Below, in pieces: positions 44,247 through 53,945 of a stretch of 64,000 nt of DNA. The position numbers and the translations under genes were made by a program. This DNA is from Saccopteryx bilineata. Taxonomy: Eukaryota; Chordata; Mammalia; Chiroptera; Emballonuridae. Below the pieces are notes generated by a model, which worked only from the letters and a program-made list of their open reading frames with translations, did no database searches and was not told where the DNA came from. How positions within the stretch are numbered: the first letter of the stretch is position 1; each line of letters begins with the position of its first letter. The DNA lies in assembly GCF_036850765.1 (NCBI RefSeq), contig NC_089493.1, forward strand, positions 268,873,034 through 268,937,033, written 5' to 3'.

Positions 44247-44764
44247 GCAGGAAGCATCAAGTTCCATATGTGCCTTGGCCAGGCAAGCCCCGGGGTTTTG
44301 GGGGGTTTTTTGTATTTTTTTTTTTTTGTATTTTTCTGAAGCTGGAAATGGGGAGAGACAGTCAGACAGACTCCCATATGCGCCCGACAGGAATCCACCT
44401 GGCACGCCCACCAGGGGGCAATGCTCTGCCCCTCCGGGGCGTCGCTCTGCCTCGACCAGAGCCACTCTAGTGCCTGGGGCAGAGGCCAAGGAGCCATCCC
44501 CAGTGCCCGGGCCATCTTTGCTCCAATGGAGCCTTGGCTGCGGGAGGGGAAGAGAGAGACAGAGAGGAAGGAGGGGGTGGGGGTGAAAAAGCAAATGGGT
44601 GCTTCTCCTGTGTGCCCTGGCCGGGAATCGAACCCGGGTCCCCCACACGCCAGGCCGACACTCTACCGCTGAGCCAACTGGCCAGGGCCAAGCCCCGGGT
44701 TTCAAGCCAGTGACCTCAGCATTCCAGGTCAATGTTTTTCCACTGCGCCACCACCGGTCAGGCC
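44164..44764 (-). mobile_element. Type A bat SINE, antisense, containing a nested type B SINE
   Basis: Outer left part: T-run, AAGATTTTATACATTCATTT, (GA)n, CATATGTGCCTTGGCCAGGC. Outer right part from about 44704: TCAAGCCAGTGACCTCAGCA and TTCCACTGCGCCACCACCGG. Imperfect outer duplications TAAAAGTGTTTCT (44151) and TAAACAGTGTTTTTC (44765). Confidence 0.93.
44299..44688 (-). mobile_element. Type B bat SINE inside a type A SINE
   Basis: Near-complete antisense type B copy ending with head sequence CTACCGCTGAGCCAACTGGC. Its duplication CAAGCCCCGGGGTTT / CAAGCCCCGGGTTT (44284 and 44689) is type A SINE sequence, proving type B inserted second. Confidence 0.95.
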
Positions 44765-44837
44765 TAAACAGTGTTTTTCCTGACAGTTAACCAGCACAAG
44801 GTAAAGGGAAGAGAGACGAACAGCCACAGTGAAATGC

Positions 44838-44905
44838 TGGTTCTAGTGGTGCTGGTGCTGCTTGTGTTGGTGCTGGTGCTGGTGCTGGTGCTGGTGCTGG
44901 TGGGC
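44838..44905. repeat. (CTGGTG)n minisatellite
   Basis: About ten imperfect 6-bp GTGCTG/CTGGTG units. It gives alternating Leu-Val or Cys-Trp frames, which are artefacts. Confidence 0.9.
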
Positions 44906-46194
44906 CAGAGGTGCTCAGTGTCTCAGTGGCTTGCTTATTTCCTGCTCACAGAATGCAACATACAAATCTAGGCCTCAGTCAGCATCATGGAGCCTCAGGT
45001 TCAGAGAAAAGTATTCAAAATCACAGATGTCACAGTCCTCACATGCCCAGGGGCTAGCTAGCATAACTGTATCGTGCCTGGCACAAATACCATGGATCTA
45101 GTGGACATCCATACAGTATTAAACAACTGTTCTATTCACAGTTCTAGAGCAGGGACAAGTCACTGTTTATATCTTTATACATATGTACATGATTTAAATG
45201 GGATTTCTAACATGATGGAATTTATCGAAAAACCTTCGATTGTACTTAGATTAGAGATGTGATCATCTTTCACTTGCATTCATAACTTCACTCAAGAACA
45301 GGCAAAAAGGTAATGAAGCATTGCTGAGTGAACATTGAAGAGTTCTAGCTACCACAAGATAGAGTGAAATATTTATGCAAGTGTCTGCGTTTCAGCTTCT
45401 GCCTGGATGAGAATGAGTGTTTGGCCTCCTCAGATGGTGAGCAGCAGCCTTAGTTAAGAGTGCTGGAACAGGCTAGCTTTGATGAGACATGCTGCATTAA
45501 GCACAGACGACCAGCCGGGGAATTGGCTAAGCTGCGATGGATTAATGCAAGCTGCCAGCGCTAACTTTCTACAAACTCCTTTCCTGATAATGACGGGAGA
45601 GAGTAGACACGGACTTGGAAATTTTGGGCAGTAAAATTAGCTTTAACATATGACTCACTTCCCCCCACCCCCACCCCAAACATAGAATGAAGATCGAGGA
45701 AAGCAACCCAAAATAATTTCGAGCCTCTCTTAACAGGAAAGCCATAGGCAGCACTTGGCAGGATGGTCGGCGTGCCCAGCCTCTGTGTGGCATGCCTGGG
45801 CCAGGATCTGTGCCCCACTACAGAATCGTCATGTTCACAGATGGCTGCGGTGCTGGCTGTAATCAACAGCAGTCACTCTGTCCCCACAGACAAACACGCT
45901 GAGTGAGTCAGGGTAACAATATCCCTTATCACGAGGAAGTGAGAGGATGGCGGAACCAGATAAACAAGGACGCCCATCATTATTCATAGCCTCCTAGGAG
46001 AAAAACAAGCTTTCCTGCAACCATCTGATTCCCTGCATTCAAGTCATTCTAATTCGGAAACTCAAGCACATAAGCACAGCTCATCCAGGGGAAAGAGGCT
46101 GCGTGGGTCGGGTATGCTATTTGTTGTTGGATTTGTAGTTATTACTAGATAAGAAGAGAAGGCTAATGGGTTGAGGGTGAGGATCCGGCTCTGA
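44906..46194. other. No gene; candidate conserved non-coding block near 45440-45900
   Basis: No transposon recognised. 45440-45560 (GCATTAAGCACAG, GATGGATTAATGCAAGC) and 45580-45660 are repeat-free with homeodomain-like cores. There is no exon signature. Confidence 0.3.
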
Positions 46195-46335
46195 GGTGCC
46201 ATCTCGTGCATATTTCCTAATCCCTTTGGGCCTTAGTGTCCTTATCTGCGCAGTGGAGAGAATGACACCTACATGACAGGTTGTGTAAAGATTTAACGTT
46301 CATCATGATATCAAAACATTTCTCAGAACTGGATA
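46195..46335 (+). mobile_element. MIR fragment
   Basis: CCCTTTGGGCCTTAGTGTCC, TTATCTGCGCAGTGGAGAGA, ATGACACCTACATGACAGGT and TGTGTAAAGATTTAACG are in sense MIR order. Confidence 0.6.
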
Positions 46336-46485
46336 CGAAGGGGGTGGTCCATAAATACCAGGTTATAATCCCACTGAAGTTATTATTTCTAAACTGTATA
46401 TTTGACATGGAGACTCATTCTAGGTTACAACTAATATACTATCTGGCACCAAAAGTTCTACCTGGAATGCAAAAATTCTGACAAA

Positions 46486-46740
46486 TGGGTGGTTGGCATC
46501 GTAGTGGTGGAAAATGGCAGCCAACCTACTTAGCTGGTGGAATTCGTGGCCGCCTCAGCCACACTGGCGTCCCGCACTGCTGGAGGCCAATAGCGCCCTT
46601 CATACCGAGGTCATTCTTACCAGCACTCTGAGGCCGTGGTGTCTACTTCTCCGATGGAAATTCATATGGCGAGTTTTGTTCCTGAGAGCACATGGATCTA
46701 TAAAGGCTAGGCTTGGAAGATTTATAAAATAAATTCCTTA
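46486..46740 (+). other. GC-richer block ending in AATAAA, origin unknown
   Basis: A 250-bp segment of higher GC than its flanks. It has a 72-codon frame from 46514 to 46732 that overlaps an AATAAA at 46728-46733. It might be a fragment of a retrocopied transcript or of an old repeat. I do not recognise the predicted peptide, and there is no poly-A tail or flanking duplication I can see. Confidence 0.2.
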
Positions 46741-46783
46741 AGCTCCTTTTTGTATTTTCTGGTACTCAAAACAAGTCCTAGAG

Positions 46784-47149
46784 CAGGAGTCCCCAAACTA
46801 CAGCCCGGGGGCTGCATGCAGCCCCCTGAGGCCATTTATCCAGCCCCCACCACACTTCCAGAAGGGGCACCTCTTTCATTGGTGGTCAGTGAGAGGAGCA
46901 CATTGACTATCTCATTAGCCAAAAGCAGGCCCATAGTTCCCATTGAAATACTGGTCAGTTTGTTGATTTAAATTTACTTGTTCTTTATTTTAAATATTGT
47001 ATTTGTTCCTGTTTTGTTTTTTTTACTTTAAAATAAGATATGTTCAGTGTGAAAATAGGGATTTGTTCATAGTTTTTTTATAGTCCAGCCCTCCAACGGT
47101 CTGAGGGACAGTGAACTGGCCCCCTGTGTAAAAAGTTTGGGGACCCCTG
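46784..47149 (+). mobile_element. Non-autonomous hAT element, 366 bp
   Basis: Ends CAGGAGTCCCCAAACTACAG and AAAGTTTGGGGACCCCTG are inverted repeats of about 17 bp. Perfect 8-bp duplication TCCTAGAG at 46776-46783 and 47150-47157. The AT-rich core has no transposase. The deleted relative is at 5835-6026. Confidence 0.97.
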
Positions 47150-47576
47150 TCCTAGAGGAAGGCCTCTCTACCCCTCTCCCCAGGTTTTTAGCTGGTGGGG
47201 TTTCTCCCAGCTTCCCCTTTGATTACCGTGCACACATACATGCAACTCAGCCCTATGAGACCATATAAAACTTAAACATTTGGGAATGTATGGTGCTCGT
47301 CATTACTAATCATTAGGGAAACACAAATCAAAACCCCAACGAGATATCACCTCACCCTTGTCAGATAGCTGTCATCCAGAGGACAAGCGATAAGTAAGTG
47401 GTGGCAAGGATCTGGAGGAAAGGGAACCCTGTGTCCTGTTGGTGGGACCCTACACCGGTTCAGCCACTATGGAAAACAGTATGAAGTTTCCTTAAAAGAT
47501 TAGAAATAGATTTACAATATAATCTAGCAATGCAACTTCTGGGTATTTATCTCAAGGAAATGAAAACTGGTTATTG

Positions 47577-48039
47577 GCCCTCGATGATTGGCTCAGTGGT
47601 AAAGCATTGGCCCAGCATGTGGATATCTCAAGTTCAATTCCTGGTCAGGGCACACAGAAGAAGAGACAATCTGCTCCTCCACCCCTACCCCTACCCCTCT
47701 CCCTTCTCTCTCTTTATCTCTCTCTTCCCCTCCTGTAGCCATGGCTCGATTGAAGCAAGTTGGGCCCAGGCACTGAGGATGGCTCCATGGCTTCACCTCA
47801 GGTGCTAAAATAGCTCAGTTGCTAAGCAATGGAGCAACAGCCCCAGATGGGCAGAGCATCGCCCCATAGGGGGCTTACTGGGTGAATCCTGATTGAGGTA
47901 CATACATGCAGGGTTCTATTTTTCTGTCTCCTTGCTTCTCACCTAAGAATTTAAAAGAAGAAGAAGAAGAAGAAGAAGAAGAAGAAGAAGAAGAAGAAGA
48001 AGAAGAAGAAGAAGAAGAAAAGAAAAGAGAAAAGAAAAA

Positions 48040-48093
<54 letters not shown>
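47577..48093 (+). mobile_element. Type B bat SINE with a greatly expanded tail
   Basis: Diverged head (GATTGGCTCAGTGGTAAAGC, B-box-like AGTTCAATTCC) and body (GCTCGATTGAAGCAAGTTGG, GATGGGCAGAGCATCGCCCC), then (GAA)n and (GAAA)n. Perfect 15-bp duplication GAAAACTGGTTATTG at 47562-47576 and 48094-48108. Confidence 0.95.
47952..48092. repeat. (GAA)n then (GAAA)n microsatellite
   Basis: About 22 AAG/GAA units pass through a mixed stretch into about 13 GAAA units. A 140-bp pure purine tract on one strand. Confidence 0.97.
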
Positions 48094-48095
<2 letters not shown>

Positions 48096-48195
48096 AAACT
48101 GGTTATTGAAGAGGTATCTACACTCTCATGTATAGTGCAGCATTATTCAGAGTACCCAAGATATAGAAGCTGCCTAAATGCCATCATAAATGGAT

Positions 48196-48197
<2 letters not shown>

Positions 48198-48238
<41 letters not shown>
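48198..48238. repeat. (CA)n microsatellite
   Basis: About 20 CA units inside the L1 3' end. Confidence 0.97.
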
Positions 48239-48239
<1 letters not shown>

Positions 48240-48735
48240 CTACTATTCAGTTATGAGGGAAAAAAAGAAATCAGAAAACCTTTCATTTGTGACAACATGG
48301 GTGGACCTAGAAGATATTATCTAAGTGAGATAAGCCAGACAGAGAAATATAAACACAGTATAAAACCCTTTATATGTGGAATCTAAAAAGAAAACAAACT
48401 CAAAAAAAAAAAAAGAAGAAGAAGAAAGCAGTAGTGAATATTAGCGTTTAGAGGGTGGGGGGAGTTCTTTAAGATACATTCTTGTGACTAGTAGATAAGT
48501 CTTGGAGATCTAATATACAGTACAGTGATTATAGACATTTAACTTGCTAAGAGACTAGGTCTTAATTGTTCCCACTACTAAAGGAAGTGACAATTAAGTG
48601 ACATGATGCAATAGAGGTGTTAGCTAGCACTACACTACAATGGCAATCATATCGCAATCTAAACATATCAAATCAATGTGTTGTATACCTTAAACTTACA
48701 CCATGTAATATGCCAATTATATCACAATAAAAAGT

Positions 48736-50440
48736 ATGTTAGATTATAAAAAGCCTTCTGTGACATTGCAGCATGACCCTGAAGGCAGAAGCAAGGGAAG
48801 ACAGCCACAAGAAAGCTGACAGTGCCGGGGTTCACCCTGACCCCTACCCCACCTTCTGGATTCTCACAGTAAACAACCCTGAACCCCAGGACCCAGGAAA
48901 AAGCCACCTGTCTGCTCCCTTGTGGTTCTGCCTTTACCCACACTCTTAGCACTCTTCCCTGCTGGCCTATTCCCACACACCCTCATTCACCTGGCCGATT
49001 CCTAGTGACCCTGACAGCCAATTCAGCACCACCGTTCTCTGTCTTCTTTTCCTGCACCCCACTTTCTTCTTCCCCATGTGCAGTGTGATTGTCTGAGCTC
49101 GGTCTGTGCTCAATCCTGGGACCTCAGAGGCCTAGAATATGAGTTTTATGAACATCCTCTTTGGCTATGGGACACTTCTATTGCCACAGTACACATCTAT
49201 GGCTGAAGCAGATATTTTATCTTGAAAGCAATTTCAATACAGAGTTACATTTTAATGATGTAGCTAGTATGGCTCGCATCCAATGCCATCTTATGGTTTC
49301 CTTTCCTCAAGTGATTGAAATGCCAAGGACCTTCCTCTTCAGTCATACTGGTTCTGTATAATATTCTACTAACATGCATTCCACAGGGGCCTAGAGATAC
49401 CAGCTGTTTGCTTAAATTCTATATATTTTCTGTTTCTAAAACCTCCTGGCTAGCTTTACTCCCCTCCCCCCTACATGTGATGTCCAATCAGCTTGGTCCT
49501 TTCCTTCCCTTAGTCCACCCTCATCAGCATCTCTGCCCCCAACCCTAGCCCTGTACCTTCTCAAGCCCCCATTCTATTGTCAAAAGGCGTGTTGTATGAG
49601 TCACCTTTTCCTGGATTGTTTCATTAACTTCTTTGCCTTAGTTGGAGCCTGGAGGACCCAATGCTGCCCCAGCCTTCTTGAGTGAGGGATGCTTCCTGTG
49701 CCCCACCCTCCCAACTGGGGCAGAAAAAAGACTGGCAATCTACCAACCCACCACTACCATATTCAGACAATTGTTCCAGAATAACAAGTTTCTATGCTTT
49801 GCTTTTGCCATCTGTTTTTACCAGCCTCAAGATACTTCTTCATGTCCCCAGCAACAATGAGCTTGCAACATACTTCTTTGCCCTGTCTTGCCCTATTCCC
49901 ACCTCCAATCATACTGGAAAATTTCTAAGTCCTGAAGAACCCATCCAATATCCTGGCTTCAATCACCTAAAATCTCTAGCTTAACACTACCCTTTTATAA
50001 AGTTCTTCAGCCACTTACGGATAAAACTTCAATCTAACTTCACTTCTTCTTTTCAACTTTTTATCCTTTTCTTTTACCTCCTCCTCATTCCGGCTGTACT
50101 TGTTCTGTGAACAAAATTCGACCTCTAGTTCCTGCGCACCTGTGTTTTTCCACTGAGTCAGTGTTTTTCCTTTCTTATGTGAATGGGACCTCAGAATCAA
50201 CCATTTCTTACAGCCAGATACATCCTAAGACACCTGTGTCATCTGAGCCATCTGCCACAATCAGCAATATCCTTGGGCCTACCACATCCATTTACTCCCA
50301 CATCTCAGTGTCTCATAATACTGGTCATTGTGGCTCAACTGCACTTCCTGTTCCTCCCACCCTCATGGAACCCTTATTGCTGCTAGCCAGCTTTTTTCTT
50401 CCATCACTTGTTAATTCTCAAACTCATCTGTGGTCCCTTT
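48736..50440. other. No gene; pyrimidine-rich, possibly decayed L2
   Basis: Pyrimidine-rich on the + strand. 49990-50170 has a loose L2-like word order, but I cannot assign it firmly. Short frames have no recognised domain. Confidence 0.35.
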
Positions 50441-50458
50441 CAAAGTATGTCCATTCTC

Positions 50459-50695
50459 GGATGTGAGGGCGATCTGGCTGCGATATCTGTCACCCCATTG
50501 ATCACCAGGGTTGATTCGGCTGATCTGGCTGGCTAGGCAGGTATCCCCTTCCTCCCTCACCGCTCCATGTGCATCCCTCCCGAAGCTGCACACTCGGTCG
50601 AAGAGGACGACCTTCCCCGCTTGAGGAGAGGACCGTTCTTCGGTCAAGGGTATACGAGTAGCTGTGTTCCCCTGCCAGAACCTCCAAACAAGTCT
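50459..50695 (+). pseudogene. RN7SK (pseudogene): 7SK snRNA retropseudogene, 3' truncated
   Basis: Matches the first ~240 nt of 7SK snRNA, the RNA that holds P-TEFb (CDK9/cyclin T) inactive together with HEXIM and LARP7. Starts exactly at GGATGTGAGGGCGATCTGGC and contains GATTCGGCTGATCTGGCTGG, TCGGTCGAAGAGGACGACC, TTCGGTCAAGGGTATACGAG and CCAGAACCTCCAAACAAG. The last ~90 nt and the U-run terminator are absent. Compared with the human 7SK I remember, several differences are C-to-T or G-to-A at CpG sites (GATCACCAGG, CTGCACACTCGG). An 18-bp perfect duplication, CAAAGTATGTCCATTCTC (50441-50458 and 50696-50713), shows L1-type retrotransposition. No 7SK promoter elements are upstream, so it is not expected to be a functional gene. 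Confidence 0.96.
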
Positions 50696-50854
50696 CAAAG
50701 TATGTCCATTCTCCTGATGGGAGCTTCTCAACACTCATTTTTTCACTCTCTGCTGGGGAAGCTCATGCCCTCCACTTTCCTTCCCTCCCTCTCTCCTCTA
50801 GCTTGCAGAGTGTGTCCTTTATCACTTGAAGATTCAACACTTCTTGAGTCTTGA

Positions 50855-52185
50855 TCTCACTTGGTCTTCCCTCCTCAGGCACATTGACCCATTAATTAAT
50901 TGTTGTTGGGTTTTTTTTCCCCATTTTCAGCCTTTTATCTTTTCTAATGGGGTCAAAGTTGAACTCATCACCTCCATCAATCCGCTGATCCTGCTGCACA
51001 TTCTACCCACATTGATATCATACCTATAATGCCAAGTTCACGAGTTAGAAATGTCTCATCAACTCTATCATATCTCTCTTTGTTCAGTCTGTGGCCAAGA
51101 TTGTTATCTACTCACCAAAACCCAGAATCCCTTCTTCTTCCTGGCCACACAGCTGGACTGCATCTCCAAGGTTCCCTGGAACTTAAGTATAGTTGTGTGA
51201 ATGAACTCTAGCTAAGGGAGTGAAGGGAAGTGATGTGTGCCACTCCTTGGCTTAGAGATTTCCCACCCAATTTCCTCCATCTGGTTTTACCTTTAGGCTT
51301 CCTGGAATTGAAATGATCCTCAGATCAATCTTTGAAGCTATGTGTTGAAAATGGTAGAGTTTCAGTTAGTGCATGCCCACAAATGCCACTATGGAAAAAG
51401 GCAACCTCTCCAACCTGTTCATCTGTCCAGTACTGTTACATATGCAAAAAATATTCTTCTCTGTGCTGGAACCATGGGATATTTTTGAAGTCTACCTGTC
51501 ATATTGATTAATCTATAAAACCAATACATCACTGTTGATTCTACTTATGCAGCATCTTTTCCATCAACTCTTACTTCTTAGACCCACTATTGCCACTGCC
51601 TGGTTCAGCTTTTATCTTCTCCCTTACATGATCTATTACAGTAGCCTGTGATTGGTTTATCTGCTTTTAATGCCCTACCTCTAGTGTCAAACCCATCATT
51701 GATAATAAAGTTCTTAAAACAAAAGTCAGATACTTTGTCCTGTACCTCTAGAAACCCACATGGTCACAAAGTAAATCTCATACTGCTTAGCATGACACTT
51801 ATGATTGCAGATAGACTTGCCCTGAACTGTCTTCAGACATCTAAAGAAAAAGAACTGTCCCTCATTTTTACCTCTACTTATGCTATTCATTCATCCTACT
51901 CTAGATTTACAATATGAAGAAATCCTTCTTATCTTTCAATTTCTAATTGCTCCTCACATATGAAATATTACCAGATTCTTTATTTGGAATCAACAATTTC
52001 TTCCTCCACCATTTATGTGATCTAGTATTTAGTAGCTATCTCCTTTACATAAATTGTTTATACTTCCATCTCTTTTACCAAAATAAATAGTCTTTGAATG
52101 TGTAGCACCATTGTATTAATCTTTGTACTCTCTCTGCTGTGCCCAGGACATAATACATGCTTAACAATTTTTATATCCAATTACA
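50855..52185 (+). mobile_element. L2-like LINE region, long, interrupted
   Basis: GTTGAACTCATCACCTCCAT, TGCACATTCTACCCACATTG, ACGAGTTAGAAATGTCTCAT, then after a break CCCACTATTGCCACTGCCTG, ATGATCTATTACAGTAGCCT, ACTGCTTAGCATGACACTTA, CTGAACTGTCTTCAGACATC, and the tail CTCTGCTGTGCCCAGGACAT follow the sense 3' half of an L2-type LINE. Frameshifted throughout, no intact reading frame. Confidence 0.6.
51130..51480 (+). mobile_element. LTR-like old repeat nested in the L2 tract
   Basis: CACACAGCTGGACTGCATCT, GGAAGTGATGTGTGCCACTC, TTTCCCACCCAATTTCCTCC and GAAGCTATGTGTTGAAAATG resemble a common mammalian LTR-like repeat. It separates the two halves of the L2-like region. Family unassigned. Confidence 0.4.
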
Positions 52186-52189
52186 ATGT

Positions 52190-52970
52190 GTGGGGTTTTC
52201 CCCACACTACCAAGCAATTGTCAAACCCCAGATGGACACCTACAATTCAACTCAATTCAAATACTATCTATCTGGGATAGCATCAGGTCACACAGGTTAA
52301 GGAAGCAGTTCTACAAGGCTACTTCCCATGACCCCCATATACATACACACACACTTCAAATGTCAACCTCAAGTCCAGGTTGTCACCTACTCTTCTGACC
52401 AACCAGATATAGTTGGAGATTCCCAAGATCTCCTTCTTGAGTTCAATTAATTTGCTAGAGCTGTACACAGAACTCAAACACTTTACTTACTGGTTTACTG
52501 TTTTATTATAAAGGACACAACTTGGGAACTGTCAGATGGGACAGACTCATAGGGTTAGGTGCTCTCTGGGCACACTACTCTCCCCTCATCTCCACATGTT
52601 CAACAACTCAGAAGTTCTCCAAACTCTATTTTGGGGGCATTTTATGGAGACTTTATTCCATAGTCATGATGACTAAGTCATTGGCCACTGGCAATGGATT
52701 CAACTGCCAGCCCCCCCCCCACACACATACCCACCAAGGTCAGGAGAAGCAGGAGACTGAAAATTCCAACCTTGAAATCACATGGTTGGTTCTCTTGGCA
52801 ACTAGCTCCTATTTAAGGTGCATTCCAAAGTCACCTGTTAACAAACAAACAAACAAACAAACAAAAATACACCTTTATGTGTGCTCATTTAGAAAATTCC
52901 AAAGGTTTTATGAGCTCTGTGCCAGAAACAGGTAAAGATCAATATTATAAATTACAATATCATAATTCTT
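52190..52970 (-). mobile_element. Old LTR-like repeat, antisense, about 780 bp
   Basis: CCAGATGGACACCTACAATT, GGTTTACTGTTTTATTATAA, AGGACACAACTTGGGAACTG, CATGTTCAACAACTCAGAAG, TTTTATGGAGACTTTATTCC, AAATCACATGGTTGGTTCTC, AAAATTCCAAAGGTTTTATG and AGCTCTGTGCCAGAAACAGG. The order matches a familiar full-length mammalian repeat with an antisense polyadenylation site (TTTATTATAAAGG), probably an LTR. Family not assigned. It includes (ACAA)n at 52842-52866. Confidence 0.55.
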
Positions 52971-53045
52971 AACAAATAATTATTGAAAAAGAAAAACACT
53001 AAGTCCTAGGAAGAAGGAGAAAGTAGGAGAAGGAGCAAGAGGAGA

Positions 53046-53123
53046 AGGAAGGAAGGAAGGAAGGAAGGAAGGAAGGAAGGAAGGAAGGAAGGAAGGAAGG
53101 AAGGAAGGAAGGAAGGAAGGAAG
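53046..53123. repeat. (GGAA)n microsatellite
   Basis: About 19 GGAA units inside a longer all-purine stretch (about 53010-53150). The reverse-strand Pro-Ser-Phe-Leu frames are artefacts. Confidence 0.97.
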
Positions 53124-53234
53124 AAGGAAAAGAAAGACAAAGAAGAAGAAATATTTAGTTGTACACATTGAGGGACTCCCCTTTCTAAACCTGGAGGCCT
53201 GACACTTCCTATAGTACAGTGAAGTGCTGGGCAC

Positions 53235-53945
53235 AGTGGAAAGTATATCTGGGCGCCAGTCCCAGCTCCTCTACTTGGCATGTCAACTCACCTCTCTAAG
53301 CCTCAGTCACCTCATCTAATGAAATGAAGATGGTGTGAAAATTAATAAAGAAGACCTCAATCAAGATTGAAGTCAGGAGTGCCTGCAGGGGGTGCTCTCA
53401 CTTCCACCACTCACTCTCCATTGCACCAAACAGGAAAAGAAGTGCCTTGCATCTCCAACAGGATGGTGTTTTTCTCCTCTACTACCTCAACAGAGAGAAA
53501 TAATATGTTCTCCTCCCCCAGCAATCACCCAGCCAATGAGGGACTGTCACAATCCAGCCAATGAAAAGCCATTACATTTCAAACTCCCAGTTTTCTCCAA
53601 TGAACTCTTTGTTTATAACAGCCCCCTCCAACTTCCCCTCTCCTCCATTAAAGAACATTCTTCTTCTATGTCCTTCAGACTTGCCTGTGGTTTTGCCATA
53701 GTTTGCATGTCCTGAATAGTAATTTTCTGCTATTCCTGAATAAACCTATTTTTTGCTGGTAAATGGCTGTTTTATTTTATTTTATTTTATTTTTTGGCTG
53801 TTTTATTTTTAAGGTCAATAATACCTACTTCACAGAGTTGTTGTGAGCCTCAAAGAAAACCATGTAACTATATCTGTGAAGGGCTTGGTAAGCCCAGTGC
53901 ATAGAATGCACTCAATAAATAGCCATCATTGATAGTAACCCTCAA
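53235..53945 (+). mobile_element. MIR SINE split by an LTR-like insertion
   Basis: 5' half to about 53345: GTCCCAGCTCCTCTACTTGG, CCTCTCTAAGCCTCAGTCAC, CTCATCTAATGAAATGAAGA. 3' half from about 53813: AATAATACCTACTTCACAGA, GTTGTTGTGAGCCTCAAAGA, GAATGCACTCAATAAATAGC. Together they make one sense MIR. Confidence 0.75.
53346..53812 (+). mobile_element. Candidate solo LTR inserted in MIR
   Basis: About 460 bp with LTR-like layout: CCAAT boxes at CCAGCCAATGAGGG and CCAGCCAATGAAAAG (near 53530-53565), TATA-like TTTATAACAGCC (53610), pyrimidine-rich stretch, CATAGTTTGCATGTCCTGAA, and the polyadenylation signal AATAAA at 53740-53745. A (TTTTA)n-like stretch lies near the end. Ends and duplication unresolved; no viral gene present. 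Confidence 0.5.

Larger units (their letters stand above)
47285..48735 (+). mobile_element. L1 LINE 3' end split by a SINE
   Basis: AAACACAAATCAAAACCCCA, GAGATATCACCTCACCCTTG, AACCCTGTGTCCTGTTGGTG, ATCTAGCAATGCAACTTCTG lie before the SINE. GCATTATTCAGAGTACCCAA, CATTTGTGACAACATGGGTG, TGTGGAATCTAAAAAGAAAA and ATACCTTAAACTTACACCAT come after it. Sense L1 order. It includes (CA)n at 48198-48238. Confidence 0.9.

Noticed and set aside
44142..44732. Longest open frame (196 codons, - strand), with similar frames at 9590-10099 and 21251-21775
   Set aside because: These are read-throughs of type B SINE bodies and their flanks. The same peptide pieces recur in each SINE copy and no independent gene structure exists.
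44771..45101. Leu-Val and Cys-Trp repeat frames
   Set aside because: Both are translations of the (CTGGTG)n minisatellite.
47906..48109. Frame encoding a poly-Glu/Lys protein
   Set aside because: Produced by the (GAA)n/(GAAA)n microsatellite.
50459..50695. Functional 7SK snRNA gene
   Set aside because: The last ~90 nt and terminator are missing, no snRNA-type promoter lies upstream, and a retrotransposition duplication surrounds it.
52980..53281. Frames with repeated Pro-Ser-Phe-Leu
   Set aside because: Produced by the (GGAA)n array on the reverse strand.
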